In this document: positions 1-6,474 of the stretch, piece by piece
Layout: every line of letters begins with the position of its first letter
Numbering within the stretch: the first letter of the stretch is position 1
NCBI GenBank assembly: GCA_030684755.1
Contig: JAUXXN010000536.1
Span: forward strand, 1-11,329
Length of the DNA stretch: 11,329 nt
Source: Hydrogenophaga sp.
GTDB taxonomy: Bacteria; Pseudomonadota; Gammaproteobacteria; Burkholderiales; Burkholderiaceae_C
Direction: 5' to 3'
Made by a program: the position numbers and the translations under genes
Notes under the pieces: model-generated
Seen by the model: the letters and a program-made list of their open reading frames with translations, nothing else
Database searches by the model: none
Told to the model about the DNA's origin: nothing

Positions 1-405
1 CGATGGGGACATCTGGCGGGTGATGCGGTGCTGCGCCACGTCACAGCACTGATGCAGGGCGCCGTGCGGCGTACCGATGTGGTTGGGCGCTTGGGCGGAG
101 AGGAATTTGTGGTGCTTTTACCGCAGGAAGGCACCGAGTCAGGAACCCGCTTAGCAGAGAAACTGCGGCACCTCATCGCAGACAACCCCATGGCTTGGGA
201 CAACGCGGAACTGATCAACACCGCAGTCGGCACGCCCAACCTTCCAATAAGGGTCAGTATCGGCGGTGTCAGTCTGCTGCCCGGTGAGAAAGGCAGCATG
301 GAGGAGCTTTTGGACATGGCGGACAAGGCGCTGTACCGGGCCAAAGCCAGCGGTCGCAACAAGGTGGTTTGGGCAACACAGACAGACACCTTGTTGCGCC
401 CGTGA
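1..405 (+). CDS. GGDEF-domain diguanylate cyclase, C-terminal part (5' end outside window)
   Basis: The frame is open from the first base and ends at TGA 403-405, giving 134 visible residues of a GGDEF domain. Diguanylate cyclases make the second messenger cyclic di-GMP from two GTP as a dimer. The fragment opens with RWGHLAGD (residues 1-8), the usual end of the NDxxGHxxGD substrate-binding stretch. It carries GRLGGEEF with the catalytic GGEEF at residues 32-36 (bases 94-108). An RRTD sequence at residues 23-26 sits five residues before it, the spacing of the RxxD product-inhibition site. The end, with a DKALYRAKASGRN stretch, is the normal close of the domain, so the C-terminus is complete. 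Sensor or receiver domains at the N-terminus lie outside the window, so the input signal is unknown. The gene is convergent with the tRNA/lysC block. An active, feedback-inhibited cyclase is inferred from the intact motifs. Confidence 0.93.
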   Translation, partial: RWGHLAGDAVLRHVTALMQGAVRRTDVVGRLGGEEFVVLLPQEGTESGTRLAEKLRHLIADNPMAWDNAELINTAVGTPNLPIRVSIGGVSLLPGEKGSMEELLDMADKALYRAKASGRNKVVWATQTDTLLRP

Positions 406-469
406 ATCCAAAAAGTGATCGATATCCGTGTTTCGGGCTGCTTCACGGTTTGACAAACCGTTGAAAACC

Positions 470-501
470 AAAAAACCCGCAATTCGTGTGAATTGCGGGT
501 T
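470..501 (-). terminator. Rho-independent terminator after tRNA-Ser
   Basis: A perfect 12-bp inverted repeat (AACCCGCAATTC at 474-485, GAATTGCGGGTT at 490-501) encloses a 4-base loop. Read on the minus strand it is followed by a run of T (complement of the six A at 470-475), which gives the direction. It starts 5 bases beyond the tRNA CCA end and so closes the lysC/tRNA-Ser unit. On the plus strand the stem lacks a good T-tract (CAATTTGG follows), so it is a weaker candidate for ending the diguanylate cyclase transcript. Confidence 0.85.
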
Positions 502-506
502 CAATT

Positions 507-599
507 TGGCGGAGCGAGAGGGATTCGAACCCTCGATGAGGCTCTACACCCCATACTCCCTTAGCAGGGGAGCACCTTCGGCCACTCGGTCATCGCTCC
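507..599 (-). tRNA. tRNA-Ser, anticodon GCU
   Basis: The minus strand folds as a class II tRNA. The 7-bp acceptor stem GGAGCGA (599-593) pairs with the segment complementary to 511-517. The anticodon loop is CTGCTAA (567-561), with anticodon GCT at 565-563, reading AGC/AGU serine codons. A long variable arm follows, then a T-arm with the GGTTCGAATCC core. The discriminator is G (510) and the CCA end is encoded (509-507). The length is 93 nt including CCA, typical for tRNA-Ser. It lies 69 bp downstream of lysC on the same strand and may be made from lysC read-through, from its own promoter, or both. The identity is secure from the sequence. Confidence 0.97.
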
Positions 600-608
600 G
601 AAGCTCGT

Positions 609-636
609 ATTATGCCTCAGATTACAGCCATTTCGA
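609..636 (-). promoter_or_regulatory. Possible sigma70-type promoter for tRNA-Ser
   Basis: In the lysC-tRNA gap the minus strand shows CATAAT (614-609, 5 of 6 matches to the -10 consensus). Sixteen bases upstream is TCGAAA (636-631, 4 of 6 to the -35). Transcription would start close to 602, only a few bases before the mature tRNA 5' end at 599. The -35 match is weak, so this is tentative. Confidence 0.35.
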
Positions 637-668
637 CGCACATGGCGCGCCAAATGCGAAAGCGTTTA

Positions 669-1949
669 TCAGCCAGCAATAGAGTCTGTTGTTTGGTCCA
701 GATCAAATTCTCGGTGCAGCGCACGCACAGCCAGCTCCATGTACTTCTCATCAATCACCACCGAGGTCTTGATTTCAGAGGTCGAGATCATCTGGATGTT
801 GATGCCTTCGTCGCTCAGGCACTTGAACATGCGGCTGGCCACGCCCACATGGCTGCGCATGCCAATGCCCACGATGCTGACCTTGCAGATTCGCGCGTCG
901 CCCACCGCGTCAGCAGCGCCGAGCTCAGGCACCACCTTGGACTTGAGCAAGTCCATGGTCTTTTGGAAATCGTTGCGGTGTACCGTGAAGCTGAAGTCGG
1001 TTTTGCCGTCTTTGCTCAGGTTTTGAATAATCACATCGACTTCGATGTTGGCTGCGGCCACGGCGCCCAGGATCTGGTACGCAATACCAGGCTTGTCGGG
1101 CACGCCGAGCACGGAGATTTTGGCTTCATCGCGGTTGAAGGCAATACCGGAAACGACGGCTTGTTCCATTTGTTCGTCTTCCTCAAAAGTGATCAGGGTG
1201 CCAGAGGCGGCTTCTTCATTCAGGTCGATATCCCAAGGCGTGAAACTGGACAGCACACGCAATGGCACCTTGTATTTGCCGGCGAATTCCACCGAGCGGA
1301 TTTGCAGCACTTTGCTGCCCATGCTGGCCATTTCCAGCATTTCTTCAAAGCTCACGCGCAGCAAGCGGCGTGCTTCGGGCACCACGCGCGGGTCGGTGGT
1401 GTACACACCGTCCACGTCGGTATAAATCAGGCACTCGGCAGCCTTGAGCGCAGCGGCCACAGCCACAGCCGAGGTGTCACTGCCGCCACGGCCCAGGGTG
1501 GTGATGTTGCCATCGGGGTCCACGCCCTGGAAACCGGTAACGATGACCACTTTGCCTGCGTCCAAATCGGCACGCACCCGGGCGTCGTCAATCGACTCGA
1601 TGCGCGCTTTGGTGAAGGCGCTGTTGGTTTTGATGGGTACCTGCCAGCCTGCATAGCTCACAGCCTGCATGCCTTCTGCCTGCAAGGCAATGGCCAGCAG
1701 TGCCGAAGAAGCCTGCTCGCCGGTGGCAGCCAACATGTCGAGCTCGCGGTTGTAAGCGCTGTCAGTTTTGCTTGGGGCGAGTTCTTTGGCCAGGCCCAGC
1801 AGGCGGTTGGTTTCGCCGCTCATGGCGCTGGGCACCACCACCATTTGGTGGCCAGCCTTGTGCCATTTGGCGACTCGCCGGGCCACGTTGCGAATGCGCT
1901 CGGTCGACCCCATGGAGGTGCCGCCGTACTTGTGAACAATCAAAGCCAT
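669..1949 (-). CDS. lysC: Aspartate kinase (aspartokinase), lysine/threonine pathway
   Basis: The 426-residue protein phosphorylates L-aspartate with ATP, the first step to lysine, threonine, methionine and diaminopimelate. The N-terminal kinase domain shows K7-YGGTS (7-12), GRGGSDTSA (153-161) and TDVDGVYTTDPR (177-188). Two ACT regulatory domains follow, about 266-340 and 357-420, the second containing the MISTSEIKTSVV stretch (387-398). This is the monofunctional two-ACT type, usually feedback-inhibited by lysine and/or threonine. The start is the ATG at 1949 (MALIVHKYGG), because families begin just before KYGGTS. A longer frame to 2039 adds 30 unconserved residues through a C-rich leader. 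No Shine-Dalgarno sequence is visible before the ATG. It lies 99 bp after tilS, with a possible own promoter over the tilS stop, and is followed by tRNA-Ser. Confidence 0.97.
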   Translation of the reverse strand: MALIVHKYGGTSMGSTERIRNVARRVAKWHKAGHQMVVVPSAMSGETNRLLGLAKELAPSKTDSAYNRELDMLAATGEQASSALLAIALQAEGMQAVSYAGWQVPIKTNSAFTKARIESIDDARVRADLDAGKVVIVTGFQGVDPDGNITTLGRGGSDTSAVAVAAALKAAECLIYTDVDGVYTTDPRVVPEARRLLRVSFEEMLEMASMGSKVLQIRSVEFAGKYKVPLRVLSSFTPWDIDLNEEAASGTLITFEEDEQMEQAVVSGIAFNRDEAKISVLGVPDKPGIAYQILGAVAAANIEVDVIIQNLSKDGKTDFSFTVHRNDFQKTMDLLKSKVVPELGAADAVGDARICKVSIVGIGMRSHVGVASRMFKCLSDEGINIQMISTSEIKTSVVIDEKYMELAVRALHREFDLDQTTDSIAG

Positions 1950-1977
1950 CGGTTGGATTGGGTTGGTTGGGTTCGGT
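1950..1977 (-). other. C/A-rich repetitive leader without Shine-Dalgarno just before lysC
   Basis: On the minus strand the 28 bases before the lysC ATG are almost only C and A, built from repeats of CCAACC and CCCAA. There is no GGAG-like sequence, so the usual ribosome-binding signal is absent. An unstructured, G-poor leader can support SD-independent initiation. That is an inference here and no regulator is recognised. Confidence 0.45.
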
Positions 1978-2047
1978 CGTTGAAAACGGCATCCCCTGCT
2001 AGAAAATGCCTTCCGTCGCCGCTGGCCCAAGTGGGACAAAACTTTGG

Positions 2048-2053
2048 ATTATA
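2048..2053 (-). promoter_or_regulatory. Candidate -10 box (TATAAT) for lysC, overlapping the tilS stop codon
   Basis: The minus strand reads a perfect TATAAT at 2053-2048, inside which the tilS stop TAA (2051-2049) lies. A perfect -10 hexamer is rare by chance in DNA of this GC content, and it is placed about 100 bp before lysC, giving a leader of roughly 90 nt. No good -35 hexamer is found 15-18 bases upstream (the region is GC-rich coding sequence) and there is no TG extension. It may therefore be weak, activator-dependent, or fortuitous. Confidence 0.35.
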
Positions 2054-3032
2054 TCGGCGGGGTGTAGCGCAGCCGCTCCCCCGCACGGTCCACAAAGCCA
2101 CTGGCAACCTTGATATGGATGCGGTGACCGCGTGTTCGGCAGTCGGCGATCTGGTCCAGCAACTCGCCGAGCTGCGCGGCACTGGCGGCCACACCATGGC
2201 GCTGCCGCAGCCAATGGCGCAGCGCATTGGCCTGCCGCTCGCGGCGCAGCGTCTGCAAAGCGGCCACCGCTGGCGGCTCGCCGGTGTGCGCCAAATCAAG
2301 CTGGGCCAAGTCATCCAGCAGCCTTTGCGCCTCGGCGGCATGGCGGGCACTGCGGGCCAGCAGAGGACGAAACCCTGGAAAACAGGCATCCCAGGCAGGT
2401 ATCAATAACGCACGAATGCGATTGCGGGTGTAGCGCACATCGGTGTTGGTGGGATCGTCAACGAACGCATGGCCCGCTGCTTGCAACCAAGCACGCAGTG
2501 GCGCCGCCGCCAAGCCCAGCAACGGGCGACCAAACACCACGCCATGGCGTTCAAAGCGTTCGGGCATACCCGCCAGGCCCGGCAAACCGGCGCCTCGACT
2601 GAGCGCAAGCAACAGGGTTTCGGCTTGGTCGTCGGCGTGCTGACCCAGCAGCACAGCGCTGGCCCCAGCTTGCTGTGCCATCTGGGCCAAGGTGGCGTAG
2701 CGCTTGTCGCGGGCGGCGGCCTCTGGGCTTTCACCGGGGCTGTGTGCCGCTTGCACATGGCTTACCCGCAGGGCAATGCTGTGGAGGGCGCAAACAGCCC
2801 GGGCGTGGGATTCAAAACCGTCGGCGGCGGCTTGCAAACCGTGGTGAACGTGCAGCGCCACCACCTGCCCCGGCCAGCGGCGCTGCGCGGCCAGCAGCAA
2901 AGCGGTAGAATCGGCCCCGGCGCTGTAGGCCACGGCCATGCGAGCCCCTGTGGCCCAGGGTTCGGGCCAGCAGCGTGCAAACCATTGGTTTACCGCTTGT
3001 TCGCAGGGGTTGCCGAGCGCGTGCGCGCTCAC
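2049..3032 (-). CDS. tilS: tRNA(Ile)-lysidine synthase
   Basis: TilS attaches lysine to the wobble cytidine of the CAU-anticodon tRNA-Ile with ATP, so that the tRNA reads AUA as isoleucine. It is essential in most bacteria. Numbered from the GTG at 3032 (327 residues), the PP-loop is YSAGADS (36-42), a variant of SGGxDS. GQHADDQAETLL (130-141) with SRGAGLPGLAG (145-155) and DDPTNTDVRYTRNRIR (192-207) are TilS signatures. The protein is shorter than the about 430 residues of E. coli TilS, so the C-terminal domain is reduced. The GTG one base after the accA stop is chosen because it keeps the N-terminal helix and fits coupled translation. An in-frame ATG at 3083 would overlap accA by 50 bp, and the ATG at 2939 would start at the PP-loop itself. 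The family call is firm and the start is uncertain. Confidence 0.93.
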   Translation of the reverse strand: MSAHALGNPCEQAVNQWFARCWPEPWATGARMAVAYSAGADSTALLLAAQRRWPGQVVALHVHHGLQAAADGFESHARAVCALHSIALRVSHVQAAHSPGESPEAAARDKRYATLAQMAQQAGASAVLLGQHADDQAETLLLALSRGAGLPGLAGMPERFERHGVVFGRPLLGLAAAPLRAWLQAAGHAFVDDPTNTDVRYTRNRIRALLIPAWDACFPGFRPLLARSARHAAEAQRLLDDLAQLDLAHTGEPPAVAALQTLRRERQANALRHWLRQRHGVAASAAQLGELLDQIADCRTRGHRIHIKVASGFVDRAGERLRYTPPI

Positions 3033-3033
3033 G

Positions 3034-4023
3034 TCAGCGTTTGTCCGATTTGCTCTCGGCCTTGGTGTCGGTGAAACGGCCATAGCTGTTGATGCGAGCG
3101 TGACGGCGGTCGATCAACTCTTGCACTTTCAGGTCGGCCACTTGGCGCCAAGCGTCGGTCAGGCCGCGCTTCAAGAAAGCGGCCATCTGCTTGTGGTTGC
3201 GGTGGGCACCGCCCACGGGTTCGTTGACGATTTTGTCTACCAGGCCCAGCGCTTTGAGGCGGTGGGCCGTGATGCCCAGCGCGTCTGCAGCGTCGCTGGC
3301 GCGGTCGCTGGTTTTCCAGAGAATGGAGGCACAGCCTTCGGGGCTGATAACTGAGTACACAGAATACTGAAGCATCAGCACCTGATCGGCTACCGCGATG
3401 GCCAGCGCTCCGCCCGAGCCGCCTTCGCCAATGATGGTGGAGATGATGGGCACCTCCAGCTGGGCCATTTCAAAAATATTGCGGCCAATGGCTTCGGACT
3501 GGCCCCGCTCTTCGGCGTCAATGCCGGGGTAAGCGCCGGGCGTATCCACAAAGGTGAACACAGGCAAACGAAATTTCTCGGCCACTTTCATCAAACGCAG
3601 CGCTTTGCGGTAGCCCTCAGGCTTGGTCATGCCGAAGTTGCGCAGACCGCGCTCTTTGGTGTCGCGGCCTTTTTGGTGGCCCAAGACCATACAGGGCTGG
3701 CCGTTGAAACGGGCCAGGCCGCCCACGATACTCAAGTCGTCCGAGAAGTGGCGGTCGCCATGCAACTCCTGAAAGTGCGTAAAGATGTCGCGCACGTAAT
3801 CCAATGTGTAAGGCCGGTCGGTGTGGCGCGCTATTTTCGTGATCTGCCAGGGCGTAAGGGTGCTGTAGATGTCTTTGGTGAGCTGCAGGCTTTTACCAGC
3901 AAGCTGTTCAATTTCTGCTGAAATGTCCACCGCCGACTCAGTTTGCACATAACGCAATTCTTCAATTTTGGATTCGAGTTCGGCAATCGGTTGCTCGAAG
4001 TCGAGAAAATTCTTTTTGGCCAA
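3034..4023 (-). CDS. accA: Acetyl-CoA carboxylase carboxyltransferase, alpha subunit
   Basis: The 329-residue subunit pairs with AccD (not in this window) to move the carboxyl group from biotin on AccB to acetyl-CoA. This makes malonyl-CoA, the committed step of fatty acid synthesis in the cytoplasm. The N-terminal helical part (1-60) opens with [13 protein letters not shown]. The crotonase-fold core has [10 protein letters not shown] (158-167), [11 protein letters not shown] (198-208) and [11 protein letters not shown] (226-236). Length matches the family (E. coli 319). The start codon is TTG (4023-4021), supported by AGGAG seven bases upstream and by the conserved N-terminus. No other start fits. 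It is followed by tilS one base after the stop, and separated from the upstream glycosylase gene by 136 bp in which no convincing promoter was found. Confidence 0.97.
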   Translation of the reverse strand: MAKKNFLDFEQPIAELESKIEELRYVQTESAVDISAEIEQLAGKSLQLTKDIYSTLTPWQITKIARHTDRPYTLDYVRDIFTHFQELHGDRHFSDDLSIVGGLARFNGQPCMVLGHQKGRDTKERGLRNFGMTKPEGYRKALRLMKVAEKFRLPVFTFVDTPGAYPGIDAEERGQSEAIGRNIFEMAQLEVPIISTIIGEGGSGGALAIAVADQVLMLQYSVYSVISPEGCASILWKTSDRASDAADALGITAHRLKALGLVDKIVNEPVGGAHRNHKQMAAFLKRGLTDAWRQVADLKVQELIDRRHARINSYGRFTDTKAESKSDKR

Positions 4024-4030
4024 GGTGGGA

Positions 4031-4035
4031 CTCCT
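4031..4035 (-). promoter_or_regulatory. Ribosome binding site AGGAG deciding the TTG start of accA
   Basis: The minus strand shows AGGAG at 4035-4031, seven bases before the TTG at 4023. This is the clearest Shine-Dalgarno sequence in the minus-strand block and fixes the unusual start codon. Confidence 0.75.
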
Positions 4036-4159
4036 GTGGTCTTGTGTGGTGATGCCGACAAACCGCGCGTCAACAGCTTTGCCGGGTTGCGGGCGAACGG
4101 ATTGCGGACATGGATGTGAACGGTAACTGTGAGGATCGGGTGCGTGCGGCGTGCGGTGC

Positions 4160-4810
4160 TCAATAAGCCACCGGAGACGGGTCCAACGAGCGCCAAATAT
4201 ACCAAGTCGCCACGCTGCAAAACGGTGCCCAACTGGCAGCTACTTCGCGGATTTCGCTTCGGCTCACCGGTTCGCCCGAAAAATAACAGCGGCTGATGCC
4301 CTTTTGCAAACCCGCATCGTCCAGCGGCAGCACGTTCGGGCGCAGCAAGTGAAAAATCAAGAACATTTCAGCCGTCCAGCGGCCAATGCCACGAATGGCC
4401 ACCAGCTCGGCGATGATGGACTCGTCGTCCATATCGGTCCAGGCGTTGACGTGTACCTGGTTGTTGGCAAAGTGCAGCGCCAAGTCCACCAAATACTCGA
4501 CCTTGCGGGCCGACAGACCGGCTGCACGCATGTCGTCCACCTTGAGCTTGAGCAACTGCTCGGGCACCATGGTTTCGGACAACAGCGCAAAACGGTCCCA
4601 GACCGACTGAGCTGCTTTGACCGAAATTTGCTGGCCCACCACACTGCGTGCCAGCGTGACAAAGGCATCACCGCGCGACTTCAGGCTGACGCCCGCGTGC
4701 TGCGGAATCAGCTTTTTCATCACGCGGTCGCGCTTCATCAAGTGGCGGGTGGCCTCTTGCCAATACGGCGGTGCCCCAGGTGCCAAGTCGGGCAACAAGA
4801 CCGGCGCCAT
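4160..4810 (-). CDS. AlkA-type DNA-3-methyladenine glycosylase (HhH-GPD superfamily)
   Basis: This 216-residue enzyme of the helix-hairpin-helix DNA glycosylase superfamily should excise alkylated purines such as 3-methyladenine, starting base excision repair. The sequence shows [15 protein letters not shown] (53-67), the HhH hairpin [15 protein letters not shown] (137-151) and [11 protein letters not shown] (161-171). In the last motif the second Asp (165) sits at the catalytic position of the family. It lacks the N-terminal domain of E. coli AlkA (282 residues) and resembles the shorter single-domain relatives such as yeast Mag-type enzymes. Its ATG (4810-4808) overlaps the cysS stop as TGATG, so translation is probably coupled to cysS. 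The link with cysS and accA is positional and suggests no shared pathway. Exact substrate range cannot be read from the sequence. Confidence 0.92.
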   Translation of the reverse strand: MAPVLLPDLAPGAPPYWQEATRHLMKRDRVMKKLIPQHAGVSLKSRGDAFVTLARSVVGQQISVKAAQSVWDRFALLSETMVPEQLLKLKVDDMRAAGLSARKVEYLVDLALHFANNQVHVNAWTDMDDESIIAELVAIRGIGRWTAEMFLIFHLLRPNVLPLDDAGLQKGISRCYFSGEPVSRSEIREVAASWAPFCSVATWYIWRSLDPSPVAY

Positions 4811-6198
4811 CAGACACGCTCCCAGCTCGTGCCTGTCGGGCTGTCTTTGAGCACCACGCGCTGCGCTAGCAACAGTTGCCGGATGCGGTCGGCTTCAGCA
4901 AAGTTTTTCGCCAACTTGGCAACAGCCCTCTCGGAGATGTGTTGCCGAATCTGGGCTTCATCCAGACCACCCTCAGCAGCGCCCCCGCCTTGCAGATAAG
5001 CCTGCGGGTCGGCTTGCAACAAACCCAGCGTGCCGCCCAAGGCACGCAGCAATCCAGCCAAGGCGGGATCTTTGCTGCGGTTGACTTCGCTGGCCACATC
5101 AAACAGCACCGCCACAGCGTCGGGCGTACCAAAGTCGTCGTCCATGGCATGCTGAAAACGCTGGGCAAATGGCTGGGTCCAGTCAATCTGGCCCACGGGT
5201 GACGCATCCACCTGGCTCAGCGCGGTGTAGAGGCGTTTGAGCGCAGCGCGGGCCTCGCCCAGGTGCGCATCGCTGTAGTTGAGCGGGCTGCGGTAGTGGG
5301 CGCGCAAGATGAAGAAGCGCACCGTCTCGGCGTCGAACTGCTGCAACACGTCCCGGATGGTGAAAAAGTTGCCCAGGCTTTTGGACATTTTTTCGTTGTC
5401 CACGCGAACGAAACCGTTGTGCATCCAAAAACGCGCCAGCGGCTGGCCAGATGCCCCCTCAGACTGGGCAATCTCGTTTTCGTGGTGGGGAAACTGCAAA
5501 TCAGCGCCACCGCCATGGATGTCAAACGACTCGCCCAAAATGGCGCAGCTCATGGCCGAGCACTCAATGTGCCAGCCGGGACGCCCTTGGCCAAACGGGC
5601 TGGCCCATTGCGCCTCGGCTGGCTCGTCGGGTTTGGCCGATTTCCACAGCACAAAGTCCAGCGGATCGTTTTTGTCGCCCGCCACCGCCACGCGCTCGCC
5701 TGCGCGCAAGTCGTCCAGCGATTTGCCCGAGAGCTTGCCGTAGCCCGCAAACTGGCGCACGGCAAAGTTCACGTCGCCGTTGTCGGCTTGGTAGGCCAGG
5801 CCCTTGGCCTGCAACTGCCCAATCAACGACAGCATCTGCGGCACATAAGCCGTTGCAAGCGGCTCCACCGTGGGCCGCTCAATGCCCAAAGCGCCGGTGT
5901 CGGCGTGCATGGCGGTGGTCATCTCGTTGGTCAGCGCGCGCAACGTGATGCCGCGCTCCACCGCCCGCTTGATGATCTTGTCGTCGATGTCGGTGATGTT
6001 GCGCACATAGGTCACGCGGTAGCCACTGACCTTGAGACAGCGCTGCACCACGTCAAAAGCCATCATCATGCGGGCATGCCCTATGTGGCACAGGTCGTAG
6101 ATCGTCATGCCGCACACATACATGCGAACGTGACCAGGTTCTATCGGCTGAAAATCTTCGAGGCGACGCGAAAGCGAGTTGTAAATTCTTAGAGTCAT
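4810..6198 (-). CDS. cysS: Cysteinyl-tRNA synthetase
   Basis: The 462-residue class I synthetase charges tRNA-Cys with cysteine. The sequence shows the HIGH motif at 38-41, the KMSKS loop at 270-274, and the zinc-binding set expected for CysRS: C29 in MYVCGMT, C213 in GWHIECS, and H238/E242 in FPHHENE. The DIDDKI stretch (70-75) and the C-terminal DALR-like and anticodon-binding region (about 340-462) complete a full-length enzyme (E. coli 461). The ATG at 6198 gives the conserved [10 protein letters not shown] start. No good Shine-Dalgarno sequence precedes it. It is the first gene of the minus-strand block, overlaps the glycosylase gene by TGATG, and is divergent from the TPR gene. Confidence 0.98.
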   Translation of the reverse strand: MTLRIYNSLSRRLEDFQPIEPGHVRMYVCGMTIYDLCHIGHARMMMAFDVVQRCLKVSGYRVTYVRNITDIDDKIIKRAVERGITLRALTNEMTTAMHADTGALGIERPTVEPLATAYVPQMLSLIGQLQAKGLAYQADNGDVNFAVRQFAGYGKLSGKSLDDLRAGERVAVAGDKNDPLDFVLWKSAKPDEPAEAQWASPFGQGRPGWHIECSAMSCAILGESFDIHGGGADLQFPHHENEIAQSEGASGQPLARFWMHNGFVRVDNEKMSKSLGNFFTIRDVLQQFDAETVRFFILRAHYRSPLNYSDAHLGEARAALKRLYTALSQVDASPVGQIDWTQPFAQRFQHAMDDDFGTPDAVAVLFDVASEVNRSKDPALAGLLRALGGTLGLLQADPQAYLQGGGAAEGGLDEAQIRQHISERAVAKLAKNFAEADRIRQLLLAQRVVLKDSPTGTSWERV

Positions 6199-6288
6199 GC
6201 AAGATTGGGCTTTGCGGGGGCTGGATAGAGCGCATGCGGCGCAGGGACCACGGGCGTGAGGTGGTATTTACATACGTCTACCCAAGCT

Positions 6289-6300
6289 GAGCGGCCGCTC
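6289..6300. repeat. 12-bp perfect palindrome in the cysS/TPR divergent intergenic region
   Basis: GAGCGGCCGCTC at 6289-6300 is its own reverse complement. It lies about 90 bp upstream of cysS and 25 bp upstream of the -35 of the candidate plus-strand promoter, a place where a dimeric regulator could act on either gene. In GC-rich DNA such a palindrome can also occur by chance. No regulator family is recognised from it. Confidence 0.4.
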
Positions 6301-6324
6301 GGTGGACCCGTGTGGTAGCAACCA

Positions 6325-6351
6325 TTGAACCCACACCCCCTCAGATACAAT
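6325..6351 (+). promoter_or_regulatory. Candidate sigma70 promoter for the TPR/L,D-transpeptidase/cyclophilin operon
   Basis: TTGAAC (6325-6330) and TACAAT (6346-6351) are 15 bases apart, or 16 if the -35 is shifted to ATTGAA. The -10 matches 5 of 6 positions. Transcription would start near 6358, leaving a leader of about 117 nt before the ATG at 6475. It is the best promoter-like sequence in the intergenic region. No comparably good signal was found for cysS on the other strand. Confidence 0.5.
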
Positions 6352-6392
6352 CCGCCAGTATAGCCAGCCAAGGATGTGTGAACGTGCGAAAT

Positions 6393-6407
6393 CGGTTCTT
6401 CGAACCG
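6393..6407. other. Small inverted repeat in the TPR gene leader
   Basis: CGGTTC (6393-6398) and GAACCG (6402-6407) form a 6-bp stem with loop TTC, inside the predicted 5' leader. There is no T-tract, so it is not a terminator. It could be an mRNA hairpin or a protein site. The remainder of the 6199-6474 gap shows nothing else I can name. Confidence 0.3.
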
Positions 6408-6474
6408 CGTTCCACGGGCCACATTGCGCAGCAAATCAAAAACCGCCAGCCTCTGACTTCATCCACTCCACGCC

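Noticed and set aside
507..599. tRNA-Ser as an attachment site of a genomic island
   Set aside because: There is no integrase, no repeated tRNA 3' end in the window, and both flanks are housekeeping genes.
643..652. Palindrome TGGCGCGCCA between lysC and the tRNA
   Set aside because: It is a short GC palindrome, expected by chance in such DNA, with no T-tract and no supporting context.
428..682. Plus-strand 84-codon open frame running through the tRNA and the terminator
   Set aside because: It is made of the reverse complement of tRNA-Ser and its hairpin and cannot be a real gene.
1950..2048. Lysine riboswitch or attenuator before lysC
   Set aside because: The gap is only 99 nt, with no leader peptide rich in Lys or Thr codons, no conserved lysine-riboswitch core that I can recognise, and no terminator hairpin.
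1940..2389. Minus-strand open frame of 149 codons across the tilS end and the tilS-lysC gap
   Set aside because: It is out of frame with tilS, Arg/Pro/Trp-rich and without homology that I recognise. It is a shadow frame.
612..2408. Plus-strand open frame of 598 codons lying opposite lysC and the end of tilS
   Set aside because: The sequence is His/Ala/Gly-rich without any recognisable family and lies entirely antisense to conserved genes with clear motifs. This is typical codon-bias shadow in GC-rich DNA.
4024..4159. Internal promoter before accA, with TTGACG on the minus strand at 4073-4068
   Set aside because: The -35-like hexamer is good, but no -10-like sequence follows at 16-18 bases (ACCACA at 17), so I did not call it. 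I see nothing else in this 136-bp gap apart from the accA ribosome binding site.
5263..6192. Plus-strand open frame of 309 codons opposite cysS
   Set aside because: It is antisense to the conserved cysS catalytic domain, shows no family motif, and has no initiation signal.
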